DNA from: Phellopilus nigrolimitatus
Taxonomy: Eukaryota; Basidiomycota; Agaricomycetes; Hymenochaetales; Hymenochaetaceae
Direction: 5' to 3'
DNA: 64,000 nt
Assembly (NCBI GenBank): GCA_021029095.1
Contig: JAJOHG010000081.1
Location: 1-64,000 of the forward strand
Shown here: positions 10,601-22,039 of the stretch, piece by piece
Numbering within the stretch: the first letter of the stretch is position 1
Layout of the letters: the number at the start of each line of letters is the position of its first letter
The notes under the pieces: generated by a model
Databases searched by the model: none
Told to the model about the DNA's origin: nothing
What the model saw: the letters and a program-made list of their open reading frames with translations, nothing else
Translations under genes and position numbers: made by a program

Positions 10601-13400
10601 ACGTGAGCCACAAGACGGTCTCTAGTAGCTGTGCCATACACTAATACTAACCTTCACGCTTAACTGATTCGGCGAACAGAGGAACCAGAGAGGTAGCTCT
10701 GTCTTCAAGGGAGATGGAGCTGCTAGGGGAAGGGGGAGGGCGATATAGTTGTGTATGTGACGCTCGTCGCTCACGGTAGCTCGAGTCGCCGCGGACGACG
10801 GTCTCCGATATCCTCAGCGTAGCATCCAGCCAGCCAGCCAGCCACGGACCAGAAATGAGATAGACAACCACAGCAGAGTCCCCAAGCCTATCTCCCGCAA
10901 TACTATTACAAGTTGTCGTCGTTGTTTTCGAGAGGAACTCCAGCAGTCTCGTCCAGATCGGTCCGGCCGCGCAAACCCAGAAGTAAAAGGGAAAGCCGAT
11001 AAAGAATTTGCATAGCGAGCGGGGATGTCTGCTCGACCCAGACGATGGTCGGCCGAGCCAGTCTTCGAGAAGACGACGTCCGTACAGCTGGTATCGTATC
11101 GGCCAGCAGAGGATGTAAGGGAGGGGACGGCAGAACGAACAGGATAAAAATGCATACACGTATGTGCATGCAACATCGCGTCCGACGCCGCTGCTTCCCG
11201 CGGCGCCCCCGCACGAGTACGCAATACCAGGCCAGAAGCCGCCGACGGAAGACTCGGTCTCGCAAAGTCCCAGCATGCGTATGCATGTGCTTCGCCGACG
11301 TGCCCGCTAAGCTTTCGACGAAAAGCCTATGTCCGCAAATCAGCACAGCCGACCCCGAGCCAATAGACTCGAAAATGCACGTCAACAGTTGGATTTTCTC
11401 TTCCAGCGTTTTCTTCAGGCACAGACTCCAGAGGTGAACGTGGAAACAGCATGCGCGGAGACACGCCACCGTGCGGACCTTCTAGCCGAGCTAGCGTGGA
11501 GATGAGATATGTACATGTATACGTATATGGTGGGCCAGGAACGCCCAGCTCGATCTGCTGTGTAATCTACGCGCGCAGCGCGATTTTCCGCTGCGGAGTG
11601 GACTTCAGAACGCGGGAGGGAAGGAGGCGGAAGCGGAAGCGGAAGCAGAGTCTCGCATGCAGAGACTTACTTGATCACCGGATCTGCCTATTCGCTCATA
11701 AACTCCACAGCCCGCGCTTCGATGCATCTTCAGAACCTTCGAGCGCGAGCCGAAGAACCGTAAAGCAAAACAGACGTGCCCCCTTTCCTGGAGGCAGATA
11801 AGATTGTGGAGAGCCAGCGGTCTCGAGAAGCCGCGCCGCGGCTGAATCCGCCCCCGAGATGCGCAGGGATGGATTAGCTTTGGAGGGAGAACAGAGAGAA
11901 CAGGGGCCCAAGCCTCTTGCAGCTGTAGATTTGATTCGCGTAGGGTATCCCAGAGCACAGAACCAATTCAGGGGTCGGGTAGCTGGGTGCAATACATATG
12001 TAGATGTAGTCTCCAGCCGCCAGAAGAATGCCAGCGGTGAGTCAGCCTGAGAGCGGAACTGTATACGTGTGCCTCATGCTTGTGCTTCTGGATGCACCCG
12101 GCGCACAGTGGAGCGTAGGTGGTCCTGCAGCGTCGCGAGATTGGCGCGAACAGGTGGCAAAGCGCGCCTGCATGCGTATCAGGGTTCGGTATTGCCGGGA
12201 GACGCATCCGTGTAGTAGGATTCGTGCCCAAACCGTCATATCATATCTATATAGTATTAGTCTCACACTGAGCCCGCGTCGCGCCGCTGTAAAAGCTAAT
12301 GTTGAAAGAAGCACCTGCATGTGGCTGCATTCGTCTTCAGCCAGCGTGCTTCTAACAGCCACCGGGACGGGGCGCCACGTACGCGCCATTTCCCCGTCCG
12401 CGCGCACGATCGCCGATTTCTGGGGTGCCCATAAGGGTAAATGCCGAACAGTGGGGTATGATGGTGGGAGAGCGTTGCGGGAGTCGCAGGAGTAGGTTTG
12501 ACATGGAGGCCAGCTTAGGAATGTAGACGCACAAGCTGTGAGATGTCGAACGGCAGATCGTGTATTGGCTGAGCAGCTGTCGTCTTGAAACATTGCCGTT
12601 GAATGGGCGAAAAGTTCTCCAGACGCCCTAGGATCACGTTGACGCTGATGCAGTGCGACGAAGGTGGAGACGGAAAAGAGCAGGAAAGGAATGCGGTGAC
12701 TGGTCACTGAGCGCGTCGCGGAGCCTGAAATGTACATGTACGAGCGTGTCTCCACCGGGTCCACGAGGCTCGCTGTACACCGCATCGACCATGTCCTGTA
12801 CATGTACATGCACTATATTGCACAGACGCTCCAACGAAACAAATCAAAGGCCAAAGAAGACTCGAAACTCGCTTGCGCAGTGCAGAGCGCAGCATCCCGG
12901 ATTAGCAAAGCTCAGGCAAAGAGCTGGAAGCGAGCGAAAGGAGCTCGTTCTGTACATGTCCATGTTTCCGGCTGCTGCTTCTCGGTCTCGGAAATTGATT
13001 GCACCCTGTGGACCTGCGCGCCCCGCATGCTAGTCGGAAATGGGCCGGTCGATCCTCGTCTCGGAATACAGTCACGAATGCATTGGCAACGCAGCCCCTA
13101 GCTGGGCCGTCCACGTCAGTCCTCATCTTTCCTTCTGCCGCTGCCTGCGCTCCGAAGGGGAGTGCGTCCTTCTTCCGCAGCCCCGTGACGCATCTCAGCC
13201 AGAGATGCGGTCCCCCGTCCCTTCCTGTGCGAACGCGCGAACGCGAAGGGCCCTCCGTTCCCATTAAACCCTAACCTCTTCGACGTGACGACGCGTCTGT
13301 TCATGCAATGTCAATGGCTGCCCGGCGCAAATTTAAGCTAAAGCTGCGCGCGCTCGTGCTCGCCCTCCTCCGCTCCGGCTCGCACTGCACAGCACCAGGG
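7635..13400. repeat. Left arm of the inverted segmental duplication (block A)
   Basis: About 5.8 kb downstream of TPR A without a convincing gene. Many short ORFs occur, but none keeps its frame in the other copies. The DNA is the inverted counterpart of 22040-27301, of 31150-31758 plus 32992-36609, and of 40400-40903 plus 41186-43841. Landmarks are the 3' flank of the TPR gene (7640-8300), a segment around 8860-9560, a segment around 10280-10560 matching 24346-24624 inverted, and 12960-13160, almost identical (inverted) to about 31390-31600. A GGAAGC triplication lies near 11628-11648. Repeats are recognised by eye, so edges are approximate. Confidence 0.75.
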
Positions 13401-13670
13401 CCGCCCGCGTCTGCGATTTCTCGGTCGAGCCCCGTTACTACCATCGAGTCAGCCGTCGCTCCCGCTGTCTCCGTCGCATTTCCTCCTCCTCCCCGGTCCG
13501 CCGCCGCCTATAAATCCACCGCCTTCCCGAATCCTCCATGCCCACACACCCACACCCCACCCACAAACCCGTCCTCACACACATCCCCGCCCGCACACCA
13601 CAGAGCCCCGCCCAGACACCCAGCGCGCCGCACCCACACCCACACCACCGCGCCCCGCACCCGGCCCCGC

Positions 13671-13697
13671 ACGCACACGCACACGCACACGCACACC
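13671..13697. repeat. CACACG-type microsatellite
   Basis: A short tandem run of ACGCAC/CACACG units immediately upstream of the ATG at 13710. It lies in a strongly pyrimidine/CA-biased 5' leader (about 13535-13705), which is common in highly expressed fungal genes. Confidence 0.7.
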
Positions 13698-13709
13698 CGC
13701 TCCCGCACA

Positions 13710-14252
13710 ATGCCGCACTTCCTCCTGCACTACGCCCTCGCCTTCAACCCGCAGAGCACACACTCCTACCACGTCGCGCCCTCCCTCCTCTGGGACGTGC
13801 GCCTCCCCCCAGAGCACGCGCGGCTCGCCTCCTCCCCCCACTCACGCATCCCGTCCTCCGTGCTCGCACAGCCCGCGACCTCCCCGCCCGTCCCCATCCT
13901 CCGCATCGCCTGCGGGCTCCTCCCGCACCGCGCGTGGGCCGTCGAGGTCCACAGCAGTTCGACGCGCCCGGGCGGCGCCGTCTCCGTCGGCGACGTCCTC
14001 GCCGCGCTCCACGCCGAGCTGCGCCACCGCGTCGCGCCCGCCGAGTGGCGCGCCGCGCCCCGCGCGCACCAGGCGCGCGTCGCCGCCGCGTTCTACGCGC
14101 GCGTGCGCGCGGCCGCGGACCCTGCGCGCGAGCAGCGCGCGGGCGTGCGCCGCGTCGACTGGCTCCTCAGCAGCACCGTGTTCGTCGGCCTCACGCCCTC
14201 CGTCGAGCGCGGGTACACGTGGACGCTCACGACCAAGCGCGCGGACAAGTGA
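13710..14252 (+). CDS. DUF6699-like protein
   Basis: Intronless gene of 180 aa. It matches the pattern of the basidiomycete DUF6699 family as I know it: an N-terminal SLLWDVRLPP, a middle AWAVEVHSS, the signature VSVGDVLAALHAEL, and a C-terminal VRRVDWLLSS.VFVGL. No signal peptide or membrane segment is seen, so it is probably cytosolic or nuclear. The molecular function of the family is unknown to me. The ATG at 13710 was chosen because the family signature starts shortly after it, although the frame stays open back to 13308. The promoter-proximal DNA (about 13264-13400) is copied in inverted orientation at about 31150-31300, but the coding region is not. Codon use is extremely GC-rich. Confidence 0.75.
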   Translation: MPHFLLHYALAFNPQSTHSYHVAPSLLWDVRLPPEHARLASSPHSRIPSSVLAQPATSPPVPILRIACGLLPHRAWAVEVHSSSTRPGGAVSVGDVLAALHAELRHRVAPAEWRAAPRAHQARVAAAFYARVRAAADPAREQRAGVRRVDWLLSSTVFVGLTPSVERGYTWTLTTKRADK

Positions 14253-15409
14253 GCCGCGACGCCCCGTCGCCGTTTTTCTTCCCCTGCCTCCCAGCACCGA
14301 GCGTCCGTCGACGCATATCTGTATTCCTTTTTTTTTTTAAATCCCGCTTTGCATACATACCCCCCTATCTTATGACGTATGACGCCTATCGCACCTATGA
14401 TTATCCACACTACACACTGTATTTCCAATCCACCCGCTTCTATCTTTTCCCTTTCGTCTCACGGACGCCCAGCGCGCACCGTAGTTCGTAGTTCGTAGTT
14501 CGTACTAATGCTTATGTAGCACTTCCTCACCGCGACCCCGACCCCGACCGCGTACTTATGACCCCGAGCCTGTGTATCTTCTCTCGTATATGATGATTGA
14601 TCGACAGAGCAATGAAGCAGCCTTTTTTTAATGGGCACAGATGAGCGGAAGAGGAAGCTGAATCCGTACAGCGGCGATTTGCTCGAAATCTCCGTTCAAT
14701 TATTCATTCATTCACCGGTTATCGCGAACTGAACTCAGTTTTGCCCCTTTTTCAAACCGGAAAAAAAATTAGGCTGGCGTGCAGATAAAACTGCTGCAGA
14801 ACGTCCTCGCAAAGTGCCATGTGATAATACGGAGAAATGAAAGGAGGTACGGTGAAAAACAAATAAAACGTTTGCGGCGTTTTCGGGACAGCATGTATAT
14901 TTCCTACGCTTCTGAGTCTGAGCACACTCCTCTCATTATATGGAAAATTAGCGCTGGTGTCCAGAAGCAGAAAAAAAAAATGCGCGCAGAAGCCTGAAGG
15001 CAAAACTGGGTTGTGTCCGACTAAGGGTAGTTTCCATCTTAGCATACATATTTTTGACTCGAAATACTGAGCAGCAGCCCAAAGTTAGCATATACATAAT
15101 CAAGCTCGAGTTTGCAAGGATAACGGTTTTTCGGGAAACGGAGTTTTAGGCGGGTGTCCCGTTGGCTGGTGAATGACTGCCTCGGGAGCACTTTCAATAA
15201 GCGAGCAGGGAAAAGAGAGCGACAATAATTGACGAAATGGCACCAATAAATACGGTCCACCTGATGTACACGTACGTACGTACAACACAGTGAGCGATAC
15301 AACGAAGAGAGAAAAGAAAACCCCCCCAGCATGCAGAAGTAGAAGGCCACAAATAAATAAATAAACAAACAAACAGTCCACCACCCCGCCAATCCAGGGC
15401 CGCCGCCCG
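14253..15409. other. Intergenic region, no gene seen
   Basis: Between the convergent DUF6699-like gene and the LWDV gene. It contains a heptamer TAGTTCG repeated about three times near 14482-14505, GACCCC repeats near 14536-14550, and an AAATA/AAACA microsatellite at about 15350-15375. No coding frame is supported. Confidence 0.6.
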
Positions 15410-16301
15410 TCAGCGCTGCGCCACGCGCACGTCCGCGAGGCCGATCCCGTACTCCGCGACGCGCGGCGGGCGCGCCTCCTCGACGACGCCGCCCGCGCCC
15501 CGCGGCGGCGGCGGCGGCGGCGGGCGCGGCATGGCGATCAGGACCGCCACGCGCAGCTCGAGCTCGTCGGTGCCCGGCCCGCGCCGCTGCCCAGTGCGGC
15601 CCGCGCCTGCGTGCGCATTTTGGAGGATATGCGGAGGGGTGTGCGGCGGGGACGACGGATGTGTCTGGGAGCGGGCGCGCGGGCTAGGCGGCGTCCGTGC
15701 GCGGCGCGCCACCGGCGTGGGGGCCCGCGCGGCGCCCCGTCCGCCGGTAGCACCCACGTAGGGCGGGGCGTGCTCCTGCAGGGCGGCGAGCGGCGCCGAG
15801 AGAGTGTTCTCTGCGAGGGGGCACTTCATGGCTGCAGAGAGGGGCTGCAAGCGGCGTGCGTCAGTCGATCAGAAACAGGACAGGACAGGACAGAAACGCT
15901 GGGCCGGGGCGTGGAAGGGCGGGGAGAACGCAGAACGCAGCACGGGAGATCGCGCTCACCATCATCGTGCGCCACGTCGCCTGCCCGCCGCCTATCCAGA
16001 CGTCCCAGAGGTGCGGCGGCTTGCCCCGTTTCTCCAGCGGCCGCGCGCCGCCGTGCGGGGCGGCCCCCGCAGTCCGGAGGCGCCGCCGCAGCTCCACCGA
16101 GCGGCGCGACGTGTAGCCGCACGCCATGAACGCGACGAACAGCACGAGGAAGGTGATCAGGAAGCCGAACAGCAGCGACGACGAGCGCGAGATGCCCGGG
16201 GGCCCCGCGTCGCCGGGGCCGCCCGGCGCGCCAGACGCGGGCGTCGCGCTCGAGCTCGAAGGCCCAGCGGCGGCGGTGGTGGTTTGCGGGGGAGAAGACA
16301 T
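15410..16301 (-). CDS. LWDV-motif single-pass membrane protein (copy 3)
   Basis: Third member of the family, 258 aa from exons 16301-15960 and 15844-15410. A Ser/Thr/Pro/Gly-rich N-terminus of about 45 residues precedes one transmembrane segment (LLFGFLITFLVLFVAFMACG), an Arg-rich stretch, PPHLWDVWIGG, then W-R-T-M-M at the end of exon 1. A phase-0 intron is followed by PLSAAMK, exactly the junction used in copies 1 and 2. The second half is Pro/Arg-rich, contains a conserved hydrophobic strand LRVAVLIAMP, and ends with GIGLADVRVAQR. It lies in the spacer between the inverted arms and is not part of the duplicated unit, so it is an older paralogue. Function unknown. The start is the first ATG after the upstream stop. 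Confidence 0.7.
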
Positions 16302-16778
16302 TTTGTTTTTTCGTGCGGGTGCAGTGGGGGCGACCCGGCAGACAGGATGCCCGTCGCGCTGGGTGCTGCGCAGCTATTAGTGAGAGTGGATGCGCACGGG
16401 CAGGTCTTTGGATTCGGACTCCTGCGCCGTGGCTGCCATGGCAGACGAGAGCAGATCGTGCCAGGCGGCTCCCACGTCCTAGTCCATTTGTGTGACTCGT
16501 GAGAGCTGCGGCACTTATAAGAAAGCCCGGAAATTCAAAATGAGGGATGCAGAGAGATAAAGCCAGCTAAAAGTGTGAGGCGGTGGCTTGGGTCGTTTCC
16601 CGCTTTGCAGAATATAAACTACAGTCGACAATGCTTTCTGGCCAGTATCTTGAGATTGAGCCACAACTTGAAAATACTATGTATATTCGTCACTGATTAC
16701 AGAGCATGGGCATCTCAGCCTCAATTTCATCCGAAAGCTATTAAATGTGTAAAGAACCCAGGAGACGAGAGGGCACTT

Positions 16779-18115
16779 TCACGCGGCCAAGCATTGATAG
16801 TAATACTATGCCAAGAGAAACAGTGAATTAGAAGTTGCACAGGAGATATCATGTTGCGGTACTCACATCGTTGACGACGGTACACGTCGCCCCCGAGACA
16901 CACCCAGTCGCGCCGGTCCAGCCAATGCCGCCGCACTGACCGTACATCGCGATCGAGCCCGCCGCGCCGGTCGCAGTCGCGGACGCGCTCGTGCTCGACG
17001 CCGTCGGGGAGGGGGGCGCGGCCACAGAGGACGCCGAGGTCGGCGCGGCCGGGGCCGAGGAGGCGGGGGGCGCACCGGCGTCGGGCGGCTGTGTGTTCGG
17101 CACCGCGGTCGGCTGCTCCGCGGTGTTCCAGGTTGCGGCCGTCGGCCAGGCGGTCGTCGCGACGGCGGGCGAGGTGGTGCCGTAGGGAGTCGGGCCGGGG
17201 ACTGAAGAGAGAAGCGAGGAGGGTTGTGAGATTCTGTAGCCTTTAAACCTATACTTGACGGAATAACTTACTTGTGTAGGCGGTCGGAGACGTGTAAATG
17301 TCGATGAGGATACCCGGGTCGGAGGCGCCGTAGACACCGGGGATATCGACCGTCGGGGGGTCCACAGTCCCAGAGCCACCAACCTCGATCTGGAAGCAAG
17401 ACATGTAGAACTGGGCGCCACCGACGCTCGACGCAACATGCAGCGCTAATTTTAAAAAGCTGTGAGCGCCAGCAATTTCCCCGTCTAGAGCACTTTGCGT
17501 ACCGATCACCTCAGCGCGGAGGAGGTACTGGCCGGGCGCGATGTCCGCCGGAACGGTGAACGTGTAGTGGCCGCAGTTGTCGTTGAGGACCTCGGTCCCC
17601 CAGTACTCCGGGTTGTTCGACGGAAGACCCATCTCTGAGACCTTGAACCAGGACGAGGACGAGCCGACGGCGGTGGTCGCGTCGTCCACCTTGGCCATGT
17701 ACGCGAGCACCGGGCCCCAGTGGTCGCCGCCGATGGCCTGGTCCGCGCACGAACGGGAGTCGGGCTGCTGGTGCATCTCGACGGTGACCTGGTCGCCCGC
17801 TGCATGTCTGCTTGTGAGCATCCAGAGAGAAGGCTCGAGAGATGCATGACTTACGGGTCACTGAACAAATACCAGAGCTTGGCGAAGCGTTGGCATTGCA
17901 TGCAAGATCCTGTGATATCATATTGAGTAGACGCAGACGGCTCCAGTGCTGATGATACATACCGGGGTGGACACCGAAGTGACAGGCGAGTTGGATTGAG
18001 GCAGCCTAACACACCATGAGCCCTGGTCGACGCCGTTCACCCACATCTCCTGGAAGGTGGCATGGGCGGCAGCAGACGCGAAAAGGGAGGCGAGCACAGC
18101 GACAGAAGACAGCAT
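16779..18115 (-). CDS. AA9 lytic polysaccharide monooxygenase with C-terminal CBM1
   Basis: Secreted copper enzyme that oxidatively cleaves cellulose or related glucans. Six exons (18115-17963, 17909-17855, 17799-17503, 17445-17272, 17201-16867, 16805-16779) give 346 aa. A 17-residue signal peptide (MLSSVAVLASLFASAAA) ends just before His18, the N-terminal copper-brace histidine (HATFQEMWVNG). The second copper His is about 96 in GGDHWGP, and the axial Tyr and partner Gln are in GAQFYMSCFQ. A Ser/Thr/Ala/Pro-rich linker leads to a CBM1 (YGQCGGIGWTGATGC...VVND) completed by a 27-nt last exon encoding YYYQCLAA. All key residues are present and the gene looks functional. Among characterised groups it could act on cellulose C1 or C4; the sequence alone does not decide. 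Confidence 0.93.
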
Positions 18116-19053
18116 TTTTGTTTGCCGGTGGGGTTTCCGTCCAAAAAGTGCTGGATGACTTCACAGTACTAGGATGTTGCGAAGTCGTTTTATATCGCAC
18201 TCTTCAACTAAAGTATATTCTAGTTTGTGTCATCACCATTTAGCCCGAGGTCCTGTTCATTGAGCAAAGAAAAATCCGCGATAATTCCATTGAATGCAAG
18301 TGCGGGGTAACAAGACAACCCCGGCTCCGTGCGTAGCCAATGAGGATGAGAATAGATTCTCATCCGGAGTGTATAGAAGTCAGAGTTCATTGCCCACGGG
18401 ACCTTAAGTCGGGTCTATTGATGAAAAGTAACCACGCCTATCTTCCGAGATTTTTTACCTTGTCGTGAACCTCTCCGAGTAGACAGCCAGAGCAGATCCG
18501 CGAATATCCCGTCCGAAGAGTTCAGTGCAGTAGGTCGACAGTAATAGCATGCCAAGGTAGTTCTCTAGATGGCGAAGCAGAGAAGTTATTACAAGTCGAA
18601 GCCAGACAATTTTCGTTCCGTTGAACGAGGATGAGCCGCCCGCTATCGGTTTCACATCGGAAGAAATTCCCTACGAAGAGCTAAAAGGGACAAGAAATGA
18701 AAATATATTCAACAAAGGAATCAGTGTTTTTTTCTTTTACGATATACCTAGCAAAAATAAATAGAATAGATACCAGTCTAGTTTTTCTTCGTTCACCTGC
18801 ACAAGTCCCGGAAACACAACACAGAGGAACATTCAAGAATTAAGAAAGGCATACACGTACTACTCATGAAATTCTTCTTCCTCAAGAGCCAGGAACGCTC
18901 GCCTTCCTCGACCTAATCACTTTGTTTCTCAACGCCTTTTCCTTTAGCTCGCTCTCCCGTCTCGCCAGATCCTTTATATCACTGGCCGGCGATTCTGAGC
19001 CCTAATTTTGAACCGGCGACATTGAGAAAAAGAACTGACAGATAGTAGCACAT
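18116..19053. other. Intergenic region between AA9 and SRRM1-type genes
   Basis: No gene is supported. The part next to 18116 is the AA9 promoter; TATATC at 18191-18196 (minus-strand GATATA) is the only TATA-like element near the start. The remainder up to about 19050 is AT-rich and probably the 3' flank of the splicing-factor gene. Confidence 0.5.
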
Positions 19054-20716
19054 TTAGCTCGCCTTCTGCTTTTCCGCGATTGCCTGTCCTCTGATTTTCA
19101 GTTCGTCCCTCGGAGTCGCATCGACGTCCATCCTATCTTTGTCCCTGTTCAGGCTAGTAGGCGTCATGCTGCGCGTTTCGCTTCGCACACGACGCCTCCT
19201 GTCTATGCTGACGCTCCGGCTCCGTTCTCCGCTATCGTCTCTCCGTCTTCCTCCTCGTCTTGGAGGCGTTCTCGACCGCGAGCGCGACGAAGTACCGCGC
19301 TGCCCTTTCGGTGGAGGGCTGTAGCTGCGGCTCCTACTGGAGATCGACGAAATGCTCGAGCCCCTTTTTATGTCGCGCCGCATGTGAGGAGGAGTGGGCC
19401 TCTTGAGGCCCCGGTCGTGCGACCTCGAGCGCCGTGGCGGCGACATACGGCGGCGCCTTGGAGGTGGGCTCCGGCTGTCACGTCCACCGCGACGAGGTCT
19501 AGAGCCTCGACGAGGTGGAGGTGAACGACGGCGTGGGGGAGGCGAGTAGGAGGGCGAGCGCGGACGGCGCCTGCGCGGCGGAGGGCTGTAAGAGCGAGAG
19601 CGAGACCTCGCGCGCTGCCTTAGAAGAGGGGAGCGCGAACGTGAACGTGAGAGTGAATCGTTGCGGCGAGGAGGCGGCGAGCGGCGCGAAGTACTGCCGC
19701 CCTCGTCGAAGGTTGGGGTACGGGATAGCGAACGCCGCCGAGAGGGAGGACTTGGGGAGCGCCCACCTCGACGGGACGGCGGGGATGGGGAACGCCGTCG
19801 TGCGGGTGGTGGAGATCGAGTTCGCGAGCGGAAACGTGTACGCTAAGGGAGGATGTCAGTTAAGCTTCGCACAATTCATGGATCGAAACCACACACCCCT
19901 CCGCCACGAGCTCCCCAGCCATTGTCTCGTCCTCTGCCCGATCTTTGCTCGTCAAATCCTCCACCTCTCCCTCGTCCTCCGCGACCTCTTCCGCGACCCC
20001 TACCACCACCACCCGCTCCGTCTCTTTCCTTCTCCCTAATTTCGTCCAGGCGAGTTCTGCGGTCCCTCTCATCCAATGCTCGCGTGTCCTTCTCTCGCGC
20101 ACGACGCATTTCTTCTTTCTTTTCTTCCACAAAGGTTCTCGGGATGCCGCCTGTAGATGCCTGCGCTTCCAAGAGGAGCTTCCAGAGTGAAGTCATGAAT
20201 TCTGAAGTTTTAGCAGTAAGGAAACCGGTGAGATTTATTTGCATCTTACGCGGGTCGGGCGTCTACAACATATGAATAAGCTCAGCTTCGGCGTAAAGCG
20301 AGTTGAACCACTTAGAGACTCACAGGCTGAGAGCGATCCTCGAGCAAACCCATCGCATATTCGACAACGACCTCATCTTCAAAACCAACCAACTCAGTCA
20401 CCTTACTAGCGATCCACGGACGCATCACCTGCAAGTTCACTTTTCTCATGTCGACCTATATATTTATGAATTTCCGGACAGTCAGAATCAACGACTCCAA
20501 AAAACGGTGTTGCGGAGCGTATATGACCTTTTCACTGAATTCGGGAGGAAACTTGAGTGTTTTGAGAAGTTTCGATTCCTTGTCGGAAAACCGACGGTCC
20601 TGATCTGTCGAGGTGCCTTTGAAAAAGCCTACGCAACGTGAGCAAAGGAAAGAACTGTGAGCTACGAAAGATACTCGTACGAGTAGTACACGCCCGTCCT
20701 CACCAGCGTCTGCCAT
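19054..20716 (-). CDS. SRRM1: SRRM1/SRm160-like splicing coactivator (PWI + RS domain)
   Basis: Nuclear pre-mRNA splicing coactivator homologue. Five exons (20716-20704, 20628-20528, 20455-20324, 20262-19897, 19842-19054) give 466 aa. The start MADAGFFKGTSTDQDRRFSDKE matches the conserved SRRM1 opening. The PWI domain follows, with the name-giving PWI at about residues 51-53 and the helix GFEDEVVVEYAMGLLEDR. Next come KMQINLTGFL and an E/K/R-rich helix, a Gly/Arg (RG-box) stretch, and about 260 residues of RS/PPRR repeats that end near the stop. The first exon is only 13 nt, and the second intron uses a weak GTCATA donor that the reading frame requires. No neighbour shares its function; it sits in the spacer of the inverted duplication. 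Confidence 0.9.
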
Positions 20717-22039
20717 GGTCGGATGTTGCTGTCTGCTGTGCGACTTTGTGCCTTGAACCTGACGCAGGTTTGATTTGATTTGAATGCCACAGATACTCAG
20801 CAACTCACGGATGTTATTCGGAATACCTCGGCACGAAAGTTGCGCTTTTTCCCTTTCTTGACGTCGACGTCGTTCAACGTTTTGCAGAACGCACGCCCTT
20901 GAGGGCACAAAGTTCATGCTTATGTAATTACTCCGACTGGCCCTAAACACTGAATTGACGTGGTGGCGCAAAGTACTATAAGTCATTCAAAAACTATAGC
21001 CAGGAAAATAAACACTTCCTGCTTCTTGAATAGACAGAATCTAATAAATCGTACAATATCTAAAGGATGTGCATGGACGAAATATATATATATATATGGC
21101 GAGTCTCCTAGGCTCGAGGCACGATAGGTTGAAGAAAGAAGGTGGAGGAAATACTGTAGTAGACCACAGATCATATCGTAATGTACTCCCTAAATATGTG
21201 GCAGATTGCTGCTAGTTTCTTTTTTCATTGAAACCTCACAGAGGACATTATGTCGACCATGTCAGTGATCAGTTCCACCAGTATGCATATATCATAATTT
21301 CAATCCCCCTTGATCGCACTCTGCCTTCTTCTGAGACAGAACCAGTCCTGATTGTCGCTGAGGTCTCGTATACTCTCAAAAGGCAGTAATAAGTGTTGTT
21401 ATCAGAGGTTGGAGGCATTCGAAGCATCGGAAGCCTTGCTCGCTATTACTTAATGAAGAGGGCCTGTGGTCGTTGATAAGCTATCGTATCCTGCCAGGCT
21501 GCGTCGAAGAGCGCGAGCCCTTCTTGTTCTTTGGGGGCAAACACCCGCAGTGCGTATTGGTTATTCACCCGTAAGAAAGGCACAGTCCTCGGTCTTCGTC
21601 TGCACCCTGAATTTTGCACTTGTTAACAGGAAGCGAAATTCAGCCAAAACGGGCAGTACACGAAAGGAGGGCTCCGTCATACATATGAAGGAAGACCCGG
21701 AGGAGAACGTAGTATGTACCTCGTAGCAAGAAGCCAGGATTGATGCCCCACTCGAATGAACCGCCGTCGGAGCAGGTATCAGGCGTACAATTTTGTATTG
21801 ACTGATACAGCTATTCGTATACTCAGAGGACATGTATCCAAGCCCAGCAGAGCGCAAAGTCCACTAGAGTCGGGGAAGATGAGGATCGTCCGTCCTACTT
21901 CCGAGAGATCATACTCGTGTATAGGGTGCGCAGGTCCACAATGACAGAATAAATTCCTCGACGAGACAGAATGCTACAAACAAGAGCCGGAAACATGTAC
22001 TGCAAACGCCAACGGGAGAACGAACTCCTCTTGCGCGCG
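20717..22039. other. Intergenic region up to the right duplication arm
   Basis: No gene is supported. The first part is the 5' leader and promoter of the SRRM1-type gene. A short (AT)n run (about 21081-21096) is present. The small ORFs at 21460-21940 show no family features. The right duplication arm begins near 22040. Confidence 0.5.

Noticed and set aside
10647..11469. Minus-strand ORFs of 209, 187 and 136 aa in the left arm
   Set aside because: Counterparts in 23500-24260 and 33960-34530 are frameshifted against them. No recognisable family.
12042..12809. 255-aa minus-strand ORF in the left arm
   Set aside because: Overlaps insertion/deletion differences between blocks that break the frame, including the transposon hotspot. 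Not conserved.
13308..13709. N-terminal extension of the DUF6699-like protein from the upstream ATG
   Set aside because: The extra 134 codons are His/Thr/Pro-biased translation of a CA-rich leader and microsatellite, and the family begins at MPHFLLHYAL.
13538..14491. 317-aa ORF in another frame over the DUF6699-like gene
   Set aside because: His/Pro/Arg-rich shadow frame. The competing frame has the family motifs.
14534..14552. GACCCC repeats as a telomere-like or protein-binding array
   Set aside because: Only two to three short units, no flanking gene end. Low-complexity GC-rich DNA is the simpler reading.
19515..20275. Plus-strand ORFs opposite the splicing factor
   Set aside because: Antisense of RS-repeat codons. 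The minus strand encodes a clear PWI and RS protein.
21081..21096. (AT)n run as a TATA box
   Set aside because: No gene starts downstream on either strand at a sensible distance; treated as a microsatellite.
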